DNA from: CAVZGO01 sp963774935
GTDB taxonomy: Bacteria > Chloroflexota > Anaerolineae > Anaerolineales > UBA4823
Reading direction: 5' to 3'
Length of the DNA stretch: 64,000 bases
Assembly: GCA_963774935.1 (NCBI GenBank)
Contig: CAVZGO010000007.1
Location: 558,001 to 622,000 of the forward strand
Position 1 is the stretch's first letter. Each line of letters starts with the position of its first letter. This document shows positions 32,467 through 41,466 of the stretch, piece by piece. The notes under the pieces are model-generated. The model made no database searches. It worked only from the letters and a program-made list of their open reading frames with translations, and was not told the origin of the DNA. A program made the translations under genes and the position numbers.

Positions 32467-33696
32467 TTGACGCATGTATTATTGATCCACCAGGCATTTG
32501 TTGCCCTCGACCAACCGGGAGGCACGCGCCATCACGAGCTGGCGCGCAACCTTGCTCAGCGGGGTCACCAGATCACCATTATTGCTAGCCCGGTAAGCTA
32601 TCTGACCGGGAAATCTGACGCACCGGCAACGAATAGAGAGGATGAGTTCGCCAATGGGCGAGTCACAATCCTGCGCACCTATACCTATTCGGCATTGCAT
32701 AAGAGCTTTGTCCACCGTGTCTTTAGCTTTGTCAGCTTCATGGTTTCTTCTTTTTGGGCAGGTCTGAAAGTAAAACAGGTGGATTTACTATGGGGTACCT
32801 CGCCACCGATCTTCCAGGGAATAACCGCCTGGGCTTTGGCTTGCCTGAAAGGCGTACCCTTTCTGTTTGAGGTACGGGATTTGTGGCCGGCATTTGCGGT
32901 AGAGGTGGGCGTGCTGCGTAACCCTCTGTTAATTCGTCTCTCCGAGTGGCTGGAGCGTTTTCTGTACCGAAATGCTGACCTGGTGATGGTAAATTCCCCC
33001 GGCTTTTTAACCCATGTCCAGCAGCGGGGAGCGCGGCGGGTTGAGCTGGTTCCGAATGGTGTTGACACGCAGATGTTTGATCCCGCGGCGGATGGGGAGA
33101 ACTTCCGGGTACGCAACGGTCTGGTGGGTAAATATGTGGTCTTATATGCTGGTGCACATGGCATGTCTAACGACCTGGAGATATTATTGCAGGCGGCAAG
33201 TTTCTTAAGTGACCACCTGGATATAGCTATTGTGCTCTTAGGCGATGGCAAGGAAAAACCCGCTCTGATAGCCCAGTCAGAGGCTTTAAATTTGGTGAAT
33301 GTAATTTTCTTGCCACCGGTGACGAAGGTCGAGATGGGGCAAGCGCTTGCGGCTGCTGATGCCTGTGTGGCTATCCTCAAGCCAATTCCTTTATATGCAA
33401 CGGTTTATCCGAACAAGGTATTTGATTACATGGCGGCAGGACGCCCGGTCATACTGGCGATCGACGGCGTAATTCGCGAAGTAATTGAAAAAAACAGCGC
33501 CGGGATATATGTGCCACCTGGCGATCCTGAGCTGCTCTCTGAGGCTATTCTCACATTGTTCAATGATCGAGAGAAGGGCAAGGTTATGGGATTGAACGGT
33601 CGAAAAGCAGTTGAAGGAGACTTTGACCGCGCCAGGTTAGCCGATAAGCTGGTTGAAATTATTGCTGGGCTTACTCAGCCAAAGCAGAGCTCCTAG
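32467..33696 (+). CDS. Glycosyltransferase family 4
   Basis: 409 residues with a TTG start preceded by GAGGA. GT-B fold: N-terminal GGTRHHELARNLAQRGHQ and FEVRDLWPAFAVEVG (similar to WbuB-like enzymes), C-terminal donor-binding region YATVYPNKVFDYMAAGRPV. It probably transfers a sugar from a nucleotide donor to a lipid-linked or surface glycan. Its 3' end overlaps the convergent tsaD by 4 nt. Confidence 0.9.
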   Translation: MTHVLLIHQAFVALDQPGGTRHHELARNLAQRGHQITIIASPVSYLTGKSDAPATNREDEFANGRVTILRTYTYSALHKSFVHRVFSFVSFMVSSFWAGLKVKQVDLLWGTSPPIFQGITAWALACLKGVPFLFEVRDLWPAFAVEVGVLRNPLLIRLSEWLERFLYRNADLVMVNSPGFLTHVQQRGARRVELVPNGVDTQMFDPAADGENFRVRNGLVGKYVVLYAGAHGMSNDLEILLQAASFLSDHLDIAIVLLGDGKEKPALIAQSEALNLVNVIFLPPVTKVEMGQALAAADACVAILKPIPLYATVYPNKVFDYMAAGRPVILAIDGVIREVIEKNSAGIYVPPGDPELLSEAILTLFNDREKGKVMGLNGRKAVEGDFDRARLADKLVEIIAGLTQPKQSS

Positions 33697-34787
33697 CGAC
33701 TGCTTTTCAAATGCGCAAGGGGTTGAATTTCTGAGAGCGGCCAGTTTGGCAGCACGTCCATGTCCAGATTATCACGCTGACCACTGATAAAGCGATAGTA
33801 TCCAGCACCAGCAATCATGGCAGCGTTATCGGTGCACAGGGAGATATGCGGGATGTGCACAGGATATTGAGCCTGCTCCAGGAAGGCTTGCCGTAAAGCA
33901 CGGTTAGCCGACACGCCACCAGCGACCAGGATTTCACTTGCCTGGAAGGCCTCAGCCGCCTGTATGGACTTCGTAACCAGCACTTCTACCACTGCTGCCT
34001 GGAAGCTGGCTGCCAGATCGGCGACCGGCAGCGACTGCCCACGTTCCTGGATGCGCCGCACCTCGCGTAAAACCGATGTTTTTAGCCCGCTGAAGGAAAA
34101 ATTCCAGGTATCTTCCAGCCAGGCACGTGGGAAGCGAAAGGCAGTAGGGTCGCCGTCTTGAGCTGCCTGCTGGATGGCTGGCCCGCCGGGGTATGCCAAT
34201 CCCAGCAGTCGCGCAACTTTATCGAAGGCTTCTCCGGCAGCATCATCCAGGGTTGCCCCGAGGCGTTCATATTGCAGGTGACCACGCATGAGCACCAGCT
34301 CAGTATGCCCCCCGGAGACAATTAGCGTCAATAGAGGAAATTGCGGCTCCGGGCTCAGTTCCTCTGGAGAATGGGATGTCAGATCAATCCATGCAGAATA
34401 CAGGTGAGCTTCCAGGTGGTTAATGCCAATCAAGGGAACACTACTTCCTAGCGATAAACCTTTGGCGGTGTTTAATCCGACCACCAGGGAACCGGGTAAG
34501 CCAGGTCCTCGGGTAATGGCGATTGCATCAATATCCTTTAAATCCAGGTGGGCACGCTTGAGTGCTTCCGCAATAATTGTGTAGATCGTGCGAATATGCT
34601 GCCTAGAGGCAACTTCTGGGAAGACGCCACCAAATTGGGCGTGTAGCTCCACCTGGGAGGCGACCAGGCTGGAGAGCACGATACGCCCATTCTCAACGAC
34701 CGCCGCTGCGGTTTCGTCACAGGAAGATTCGATACCCAGGATGCGGGTGGTTTGCAGTAGTGGGTTCACAGATGGTTGTCTGGCCAT
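33693..34787 (-). CDS. tsaD: tRNA N6-adenosine threonylcarbamoyltransferase
   Basis: 364 residues with LGIESSCDETAAAVV at the start, the metal-binding HLEAH motif and SGGHTELV. It transfers the threonylcarbamoyl group to A37 of tRNAs reading ANN codons. A CAU-anticodon tRNA, whose A37 would be a target if it reads AUA/AUG, is encoded at 41.5 kb. Convergent with the GT4 gene. Confidence 0.96.
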   Translation of the reverse strand: MARQPSVNPLLQTTRILGIESSCDETAAAVVENGRIVLSSLVASQVELHAQFGGVFPEVASRQHIRTIYTIIAEALKRAHLDLKDIDAIAITRGPGLPGSLVVGLNTAKGLSLGSSVPLIGINHLEAHLYSAWIDLTSHSPEELSPEPQFPLLTLIVSGGHTELVLMRGHLQYERLGATLDDAAGEAFDKVARLLGLAYPGGPAIQQAAQDGDPTAFRFPRAWLEDTWNFSFSGLKTSVLREVRRIQERGQSLPVADLAASFQAAVVEVLVTKSIQAAEAFQASEILVAGGVSANRALRQAFLEQAQYPVHIPHISLCTDNAAMIAGAGYYRFISGQRDNLDMDVLPNWPLSEIQPLAHLKSSR

Positions 34788-34807
34788 TTATTCTCTCATC
34801 GAGTTGC

Positions 34808-36046
34808 TTATGCTTTTTTCACAGGCAGCACCAGGTCGTATGGAAACTCAGCCAGTATTTCAGGTTGTCCATCCTGGCGGATCCAGATAGTGTCTTCGAT
34901 ACGCACGCCCATTTTTTGTACCGGTTCATAGAGTCCTGGTTCAAGCGTTACCACCGCTCCGGGTTGTAGGATTTCCTCTGGCGAAGTTTGCAGACCCATG
35001 CGCGGATTTTCGTGGATATGCAGCCCCAGCCCATGTCCCAATCCATGCACGAATCCTCGTTGGGTTTGTGGCTGATTAAGTTGTGTCGGGTAGCCGCGCG
35101 CTTCAAAGAGCTGGCAGGCGTGCTCCATGTGCTGGCGGGTCGAGGTACCAGCCTGCATATTTGCTAATATAGTCTGGAAGACAAACTGTACATCCTCGTA
35201 TAGCTTCCAAATCTCATCGGGTGCGTAGCCAAGACACCAGGTGCGGGTGAAGTCATAAAAATAGCCTCCGCCCGGTTCACTAGGGAAGATATCAAAAACA
35301 ATCGTCTGACCTAACCTTAGAAAATCGCTGGCAGTGCCGGTGCTGTGAGGAATCGCGGCATCATATCCAATAGCAAAGATCGTTCCCTCGGGGTTGTCGG
35401 CTCCGGCATCTGTCAGCCAGCGGTTAATCCGCAGTTTGACTTCACCGATGGTAAGCGGCTGACCATCGGTCTTGATGAGTATGTCATCACGGGTGGAATG
35501 GGAGGATAAGAAATCAGCAACCTGTCCTACCACGCCAGTAGTTATCTTGCCCATCCGGCGAATGCGTTCGACCTCACTGAGATCCTTGGTTGCCATGGCT
35601 TGTAGCAGAATGCTGCGGTTTCCTTCTCCTATCAAGGTCAGATCCGGCGCAGCTTTCTGCAAGGCAGAAAATAACGCCCAGGCCGATCCGGCATCCATCT
35701 TCCCATAAAGCGCCACCTTGCCTGTGGTCAAACCTACTTCATCAAACATTCGCAGGTATCGTAATGCTGCAGCCTGCATGGCGTCGCCACCCGCCTGTTG
35801 GAGAAGCTCCGCCATGGGATATGCAGCCAGGTTGCGCGTTGGTAGACCCGTTCGGGCTGCCTCATCGCGTTCCATATCCTGGTGGAATAAGACGGCCGGT
35901 TGTCCGCGCAGCTTGATCAGGTCTGCGGTGGTCAGATGCCCGCCTCCGGTCAGGTAAACCATCGCCGGGTTGTGCTGCCCGGCTCCAGTAACCAACAGGG
36001 CATCAATGTCATTGGCTTGCATGAGTGAATCAAGATCTGTTTTCAT
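34808..36046 (-). CDS. M24-family Xaa-Pro aminopeptidase-like protein
   Basis: 412 residues from the ATG at 36046 (GGAG close upstream). The creatinase-type N-terminal domain is followed by the pita-bread fold. Metal ligands are visible: FDIFPSE and YDFTRTW (Asp), HGLGHGLGLHIHE (His), LEPGLYEP (Glu) and RIEDTIW (Glu). It probably removes N-terminal residues next to proline. It follows tsaD's direction and is separated from it by 20 nt. Confidence 0.88.
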   Translation of the reverse strand: MKTDLDSLMQANDIDALLVTGAGQHNPAMVYLTGGGHLTTADLIKLRGQPAVLFHQDMERDEAARTGLPTRNLAAYPMAELLQQAGGDAMQAAALRYLRMFDEVGLTTGKVALYGKMDAGSAWALFSALQKAAPDLTLIGEGNRSILLQAMATKDLSEVERIRRMGKITTGVVGQVADFLSSHSTRDDILIKTDGQPLTIGEVKLRINRWLTDAGADNPEGTIFAIGYDAAIPHSTGTASDFLRLGQTIVFDIFPSEPGGGYFYDFTRTWCLGYAPDEIWKLYEDVQFVFQTILANMQAGTSTRQHMEHACQLFEARGYPTQLNQPQTQRGFVHGLGHGLGLHIHENPRMGLQTSPEEILQPGAVVTLEPGLYEPVQKMGVRIEDTIWIRQDGQPEILAEFPYDLVLPVKKA

Positions 36047-36201
36047 GATCTCCAATTATAGTCGGTTAACCCGAATAGGGAATTTAGTTGCATGGATTTC
36101 GTGTTCTCCATGCACATCGAAATGTAAATAATCCAGGATAATTTCTATTGGTTAACGGAATTCGAAAGGAAAATCTAGCCCAATTTATTGCCGGCTTCAA
36201 A

Positions 36202-36956
36202 CTAGAATATTGCCATGTAGATTGTTCGGATACTAAGAATGATGATCAGTATCCCGACCGCAAACATCAAAGCGCGTATTGGAAGCTTTTTGGTTAAAAA
36301 GGCTGCCAGCGGGGCGGCGATAGCTCCTCCAATCAACAAACCGACGATGATCTTCCAATAATCTGCAAATTGTAAGGTTAAAACAAACACGATCGATTGG
36401 GCAAAGGTGACAAAGAACTCGGAGAAATTGACCGAACCGATGGTGATGCGCGGGTTGTTGCCGCGGGCGACCAGGGTGGTAGTGACGATCGGTCCCCAGC
36501 CACCGCCGCCGATGGCATCAAAAAAACCGCCGATCAAACCCAAGATGCTGATATGGCTGGTTACCTGGCGATCCTGGTGATTGTTGCGCCAGGCTTTGAC
36601 GATAATGACAACCCCCATGATTAACAGAGTATGCGGAAATAATACGGTTTGAGAATATCACCTGGGAGTTGGGTGAGTAAGTAGGCGCCGACCACTGCAC
36701 CCAGGACACCTGGAATCAAAAGACGCTTGATTAAATTTTTATCCAGATTTCCTAAACGCCAATGGGAGGCACCTGAGATTGCTGTTGTTACCACCTCAGC
36801 CATGTGCACGCTGGCACTTGCGGCAGCCGGAGGAATACCAATACTGAGCAAAAATGTGTTGGAGCTGACCCCATACGCCATTCCCAGTGCACCGTCAATC
36901 ATCTGCGCTAAAAATCCTACCAGGATGAATACAAATATGCTCAATTCGGTGCCCAA
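36202..36956 (-). CDS. TauE/SafE-family anion exporter, one frameshift
   Basis: The N-terminal part (36956-~36640) encodes FLAQMIDGALGMAYGVSS and HMAEVVTTAISGASHW, characteristic of TauE/SafE. It stops at 36621. A one-base shift near 36635-36645 restores the rest (LLIMGVVIIVKAW, then LIGGFFDAIGGGGWGPIV). The joined length is about 250 residues, normal for the family, with eight or so membrane helices. Members export sulfite, sulfoacetate or related organosulfur anions. It lies directly downstream of the Rrf2 gene on the same strand. Confidence 0.82.
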
Positions 36957-37011
36957 TGTGAATTTTCCTCGATGTCAGTGTAAGATTATTTTTGTATTGA
37001 CTTGAGTTTGG

Positions 37012-37473
37012 TCAGGTAACTGACAACCGGTGAGCTCTGGCTTCTTCTACTCGGTGCGCCACATCTGCCAGGGTAGTCCGATCCAGCACATTGGCAATTG
37101 CATTCCGCACGTCGAACATTACCATGCGCAGACCACAGGTCTGTTCATCCGGGCAGCCGCAAGGTTCGTAAGCCATCTGGCTCACACAGCGAATTGGTGC
37201 CAATGGACCATCCAGGGTGCGCACGATCTGCCCCAGAGTGATTTCGTTCGCCGGGCGGGCAAGGTGATAGCCACCACTGACGCCCATCTTGCTGTTGAGC
37301 AAGCCTGCGTTCTTCAGGCTCAATAAAATTTGCTCGAGGAACTTACCTGGTATCTTTTGCCGCTCGGCCAGTTCTTTGATCTGAACCATGTGGGGGCCTG
37401 GACGATTGGGGTCCCAGGTTGCCAGCTCAATCATAGCCCGTAAGCCATATTCACCACGTTTAGAGATGCGCAT
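37012..37473 (-). CDS. Rrf2-family transcriptional regulator
   Basis: 153 residues with the family opening MRISKRGEYGLRAMIEL, a winged helix (AERQKIPGKFLEQILLSL, then GGYHLARP) and a cysteine-bearing loop (RCVSQMAYEPCGCPDEQTC). Four cysteines here are enough for an Fe-S or other cofactor site, unlike CymR, which lacks a cluster. It is the first gene before TauE/SafE. Its promoter carries a 34-nt sequence also found before pstS, so it probably represses both. Confidence 0.9.
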   Translation of the reverse strand: MRISKRGEYGLRAMIELATWDPNRPGPHMVQIKELAERQKIPGKFLEQILLSLKNAGLLNSKMGVSGGYHLARPANEITLGQIVRTLDGPLAPIRCVSQMAYEPCGCPDEQTCGLRMVMFDVRNAIANVLDRTTLADVAHRVEEARAHRLSVT

Positions 37474-37477
37474 TTTT

Positions 37478-37549
37478 GCCTATAATTTCTATTTTGTCAG
37501 TCGATATTATTGTGTTGATTAAGATAATCATTTATGCTGGTATTGTCAA
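37478..37549 (-). promoter_or_regulatory. rrf2 promoter with shared operator
   Basis: Minus strand TTGACA (37549-37544) and TATCTT (37526-37521) with a 17-nt spacer. The 34-nt operator-like sequence (37511-37478) begins about 9 nt downstream of the -10 and ends a few bases before the rrf2 ATG. It matches the one before pstS at 27 of 34 positions. Confidence 0.65.
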
Positions 37550-37560
37550 TAAAAAGGGGA

Positions 37561-38317
37561 TTAAATTTGACCTTCCAGATACGCCCGTGTGCGTTCCTGC
37601 TTGGGGTTGGTGAATAGCTCTTGGGCGGGACCGTGTTCCACCACTTCGCCCAGGTACATGAAAACCACGTAATCTGCTAAACGTTTTGCCTGGCGTAAGA
37701 TGTGTGTTACCAGCACGACGGTGTATTGACCTTTCAAATCGATTAGATCGCTTTTCTATATGCTGTGCGGAAATGGGATCAAGCGCAGATGTTGGTTCGT
37801 CTCCCAGGATAATCTCCGGCTCAATTGCCAGTCCGCGCGCCAGACACAATCGCTGCTGCTGTCCAATCGAAAGTCCAGAGGCGGGAGCATGCAGCCGGTC
37901 TTTGACTTCATCCCATAATCCGGCGATTTCCAGGTAATGCCGGACCTTAGCATTCAAATCGCAGCCTTTTTTGCATAATCCATGAATGCGAAGTCCATAC
38001 GCCACATTGTCGTAAATAGACATCGGTAAAGGATATGGGCGTTGAGACAGCAGTCCTGTCTTCTTGCGAATTTCGGTCACATCAACGTTTGGAGCGTAGA
38101 TGTTTTCACCGTCGATCAGCACCTCACCTTCCAGGCGAGCATCTTCATACAGCTCCAGGAAGCGGTTCATACTCTTGAGCAAAGTGGTCTTACCACATCC
38201 CGATGGCCCCATGATGACCGTGATCTGGTGCTTGGGAATATCCAGGGTGACATTCTTCAATGCCTGTCCCTCGCCATAATGGGTGTTTAAATTACGAATT
38301 TGAATATGTGGGTCCAT
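37561..38317 (-). CDS. pstB: Phosphate-type ABC transporter ATPase, one frameshift
   Basis: ATPase with Walker A GPSGCGKTT, signature LSIGQQQRLCLARGLA and Walker B IILGDEPTSALDP. After SAQHIE the frame is lost at an AAAA run near 37755. With one A removed the protein continues DLIDLKGQYTVVLVTHILRQ and ends TRAYLEGQI at the TAA at 37561, giving about 252 residues, normal for PstB. The extra base is more likely an assembly error than decay, since the rest is well preserved. Confidence 0.9.
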
Positions 38318-38325
38318 TTAGATCC

Positions 38326-39171
38326 TCATTTGATTGAATATTTACTCAAACGTCCAGCCAGCCAGCGTGAACCAAAGCTGATCAGCAAAACGAGCATCGT
38401 CAAAATCAACGCTGAAGCATAAGCTCGCTGCTGGACTTCGGGGAAAGGCGTTCCCAGTTGGAAGAAAACCGCCAATGGCAGGGATGCCACCGGTCGAAAC
38501 AGAGAAGTGGGCATGCGGTCGGTAAATCCGGCGGTGAAAAGGACCGAAGCCGCATCTCCAATTGCCCGACCGAAAGCCAGGAGAATAGCAGTAATGATCC
38601 CGGGCAGCATCTGGCGGATGACCACTTGCCAGGAAGTCTCCAGGCGGGTAGAACCGAGCGCGAAGGCTGCCTGTTCCAGGTCTGGAGGCGTCATGCGCAG
38701 CACTTCATCGACGGCGCGCGTCATAATTGGGATTTCCAGCAGCGCCAGGGTGATAATCCCACCCAGCAGCGAGGCGCGCATGCCCATCGCCAGCATAAGT
38801 GTGAAGCCAAATGCGCCGTAGACAATAGACGGGATGCCCCATAACACATCCAGCGCCAGGCGGACAAAACCTGCCCAGCGGGTGCGGCGTGCATAGGCAT
38901 GCAGATACAGGTTCAGCGGCAGGCTAAAAATCAACGCCAGGATGGTGGCGCCAATCGCCAGGTAGAGCGAGCCGACGATTGCATTGAAGATGCCGCCCTC
39001 TTTACCCAGGTAAAAACCACCTTGTGGGGTTGAGAAGATCATCTCCAGGGAAAGCGCTGGCAGCCCTTTTATCAGCACAACCAGCATGATAAAACCCAGG
39101 CTGCCAGTTACCAATCCAAAGGAAAGCATCATTAAAACTTTGAATATTTTCTCTTCCAGGCGTTTGTTCAT
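38326..39171 (-). CDS. pstA: Phosphate-type ABC transporter permease PstA
   Basis: 281 residues with about six membrane helices and the EAA-like loop DLEQAAFALGSTRLETSWQV. GIPSIVYGAFGF is typical of PstA/PstC. It overlaps pstC by 4 nt and precedes pstB by 8 nt. Confidence 0.94.
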   Translation of the reverse strand: MNKRLEEKIFKVLMMLSFGLVTGSLGFIMLVVLIKGLPALSLEMIFSTPQGGFYLGKEGGIFNAIVGSLYLAIGATILALIFSLPLNLYLHAYARRTRWAGFVRLALDVLWGIPSIVYGAFGFTLMLAMGMRASLLGGIITLALLEIPIMTRAVDEVLRMTPPDLEQAAFALGSTRLETSWQVVIRQMLPGIITAILLAFGRAIGDAASVLFTAGFTDRMPTSLFRPVASLPLAVFFQLGTPFPEVQQRAYASALILTMLVLLISFGSRWLAGRLSKYSIK

Positions 39172-40145
39172 ACTTTGGACTTCCCAGTGATGCGGCGCAG
39201 GAGCAGAGTAGACAGGATATTAAAAATCAATACGATCACCAGCAGCAGCAAAGCCGCTGTCAGTAAGGCTGAGTCGTACAGTGGGATCGACATCATCTCG
39301 CCGTAATTGTTGGCGATTAACGCAGGCAAGGGGTAGGCGGTGTCAAAAATCGAAGAGGGCATTTTCGCCACATTTCCGACCACCATCAACACTGCCATAG
39401 TTTCGCCCAGTGAGCGTGACATGCCCAAGCCCACGCCGGCGATGATACCCTGCAGGGTATGGGGCAGCACCGCAAAGCGAATGGTTTGCCACTTCGTCGC
39501 ACCGACCGCCAGAGACGCTTCTCTCACGCCTCGAGGCACTGTCTGTAAAACCTCAAAGGTCACCGCAATGATAAAAGGCGCCACCATGACTGCCAGCACA
39601 ATCCCGCCAGCCAGGATGCTGAACCCGGTCGGGTTGTTACTTTTGAAAATGGGAATAAACCCCAATACCTGGTCGACAACCGGACCGAGCCATTTCACTG
39701 CCGGCACGATCGCCAGAATACCCCAGACGCCATACACAACCGATGGAATCGCCGCCAGTAGATCAATGATAGGCTTAGATATGCTGCGTGTGCGCGGGTG
39801 AGCATATTCCGCAAGGTAGATGGCGGTCAAGAGGCAGGGCGGCACAGCCAGGACCATCGAAACAATCGTTACCCACAGTGTGCCAGCGATAAAAGGCAAA
39901 AAGCCAAAGGCGCCTTTTAAAGGCTGCCAGATTTTCCCGCTCAGCAGCTCCCAAAGTGGTTGGGCTTGCAGGATTGGCCAGGACTTAACCAGCAGCGCAA
40001 TGACAATCGCCAGAAAAAGGAAAACTGGCACCAACGAGACCAGGAAAAAGGTGCGTTGTGCCCAGATATCACGAAATTTTCGACTTTTGGCTGTACGCCT
40101 GGATTGCTCGGTTTGAGGCGATACAGCAATCATATCATTCTGCAT
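39168..40145 (-). CDS. pstC: Phosphate-type ABC transporter permease PstC
   Basis: 325 residues with a ~30-residue cytoplasmic N-terminus and six membrane helices. Conserved text includes AIPSVVYGVWGI and PRGVREASLAVGATKWQT. It pairs with PstA to form the channel. About 90 nt, holding a strong hairpin, separate it from pstS. Confidence 0.94.
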   Translation of the reverse strand: MQNDMIAVSPQTEQSRRTAKSRKFRDIWAQRTFFLVSLVPVFLFLAIVIALLVKSWPILQAQPLWELLSGKIWQPLKGAFGFLPFIAGTLWVTIVSMVLAVPPCLLTAIYLAEYAHPRTRSISKPIIDLLAAIPSVVYGVWGILAIVPAVKWLGPVVDQVLGFIPIFKSNNPTGFSILAGGIVLAVMVAPFIIAVTFEVLQTVPRGVREASLAVGATKWQTIRFAVLPHTLQGIIAGVGLGMSRSLGETMAVLMVVGNVAKMPSSIFDTAYPLPALIANNYGEMMSIPLYDSALLTAALLLLVIVLIFNILSTLLLRRITGKSKV

Positions 40146-40202
40146 AGGCTTCTCTGTGCAAGGATCAATGTGACCTCAATTTTTCGATAATTTAATACTT
40201 AA

Positions 40203-40239
40203 AGAGAGTGTTGCGGTATGGAGCGCCGCAACACTCTCT
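40203..40239 (-). terminator. pstS-pstC intergenic hairpin (attenuator-like)
   Basis: A 14-bp perfect stem (40203-40216 with 40226-40239, 9-nt loop) directly at the pstS stop codon. It lacks a clear U-tract on the minus strand, so it may stabilise the pstS message or partly terminate, giving more binding protein than permease. Confidence 0.65.
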
Positions 40240-41188
40240 AGAATAATATTATTTTAATTTTTTGGATAGCTTCGTTCAACTGATCAGCCGTGAGCTGCAC
40301 ATAGCCAGCTTCGCCGACAAACTGCTGCCCATCGGTGAGAATCCATTCAATAAATTTCTGGATGATTGAAGAAGGTTTTCCATTGGTCACCAGGTTTAAA
40401 GGGCGAGCCGGTGGGGAAGGGTACTTGCCGCTGGCAACCGCCTCGATGGCTTCGGTTTTGGTCTCCAGGATCTCATCCGGGTCAGCCACACCGTTTTCGT
40501 TGACGTCAATCGGAACAGCCACCGAACCGGCGACCGGCGCACCGCTGGCGTTGTCGAAGGCATAGCCCAGGTTGTTGTAACCAATCCCAAGTGGATCTTT
40601 GATCACAGCATCCAGCACGCCAGGATCGCCATAGACGCCTATACCCAGCAGGTCTTCTTGCTTCTTGCCCAGGTATTTTGCCCACACTTCGGGAGCACCG
40701 GCAGCGTCTGAGCGGGTATAAACCGTGATGGCATCGGTCACATCGTCGCGTCCTACCACTTGTCCCCAGGTGGTTATTTCACCCGTGATGTAGATTTTTT
40801 CAAATATCTCTTTGGTCACACCTTTGGCGAGCAAATCTTGCAGCACAGGATTATCCGTGCTGACCATCGGGAAGACGGAGTCCTTTACAACTGGCACCCA
40901 ATAAGCGCCCTTGGCTTCTTCTTCAGGGGTGATATCACGCGAGACCATGCCGATATCGACCGCGCCAGCCAAAGCATCGGTCATGCCTTTCCCAGCACCG
41001 CCAGCGGAAATATCGAACTGGATATCGGGATTCAGCTTCTGGTATTCTTCAGCCCAGCGCTGCATCATCGGGTAGAGCGCCCAGGCGCCCGAAACTGTGA
41101 TCGTGCTCTGTTCCTGGCTTCCACCACAGGCGCTGAGAACCATTGTTAGGGCGATCAGTAGGAATAGGGTGAATTTGAAGTGTTTCAT
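40238..41188 (-). CDS. pstS: Phosphate-type ABC transporter substrate-binding lipoprotein
   Basis: 316 residues with signal peptide and lipobox LSAC (Cys21). It carries the PstS-like pattern VSGAWALYPMMQRWAEEY, ISAGGAGKGMTDALAG and GMVSRD. No phoU or phoR lies nearby and the promoter shares an operator with an Rrf2 gene, so the anion bound may not be phosphate; this is inference. It is first in the pstSCAB order on the minus strand. Confidence 0.85.
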   Translation of the reverse strand: MKHFKFTLFLLIALTMVLSACGGSQEQSTITVSGAWALYPMMQRWAEEYQKLNPDIQFDISAGGAGKGMTDALAGAVDIGMVSRDITPEEEAKGAYWVPVVKDSVFPMVSTDNPVLQDLLAKGVTKEIFEKIYITGEITTWGQVVGRDDVTDAITVYTRSDAAGAPEVWAKYLGKKQEDLLGIGVYGDPGVLDAVIKDPLGIGYNNLGYAFDNASGAPVAGSVAVPIDVNENGVADPDEILETKTEAIEAVASGKYPSPPARPLNLVTNGKPSSIIQKFIEWILTDGQQFVGEAGYVQLTADQLNEAIQKIKIILF

Positions 41189-41216
41189 AAAGAGCCTCCG
41201 TTAATTTTCTTTTATA

Positions 41217-41286
41217 TCCTATAATGTCTATTGTTTCAATCGACATTATCACACAAGATGATAATTCATTTGACGGCATGAGTCAA
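41217..41286 (-). promoter_or_regulatory. pstS promoter with shared Rrf2-type operator
   Basis: Minus strand TTGACT (41286-41281) and TATCAT (41263-41258) with a 17-nt spacer. Just downstream is a 13-bp inverted repeat with one mismatch (41221-41233 with 41237-41249, TTT centre). The 34 nt at 41217-41250 match the rrf2 upstream region at 27 of 34 positions. Confidence 0.65.
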
Positions 41287-41388
41287 GTAAAAAAGGAGTG
41301 AAAAAAATTTATGCGTGTGACGCTTAATACAGGAGGTCGCCGGCTATGGATTCTTTGCAAATAAATGGTAAAATACTGTGCGCAAAAT

Positions 41389-41460
41389 GCGGGCGTCGCC
41401 AAGTGGTAAGGCATCAGCCTTCCAAGCTGATATTCGTGGGTTCGAGTTCCATCGCCCGCT
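41389..41460 (+). tRNA. tRNA-Gly(UCC)
   Basis: 72-nt cloverleaf without encoded CCA. The acceptor stem GCGGGCG pairs with CGCCCGC (41453-41459). The anticodon loop is CTTCCAA, anticodon TCC at 41421-41423, and the T-loop is TTCGAGT. It lies 6 nt before the intron-bearing tRNA and is presumably cotranscribed with it. Confidence 0.93.
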
Positions 41461-41466
41461 CTGGAA

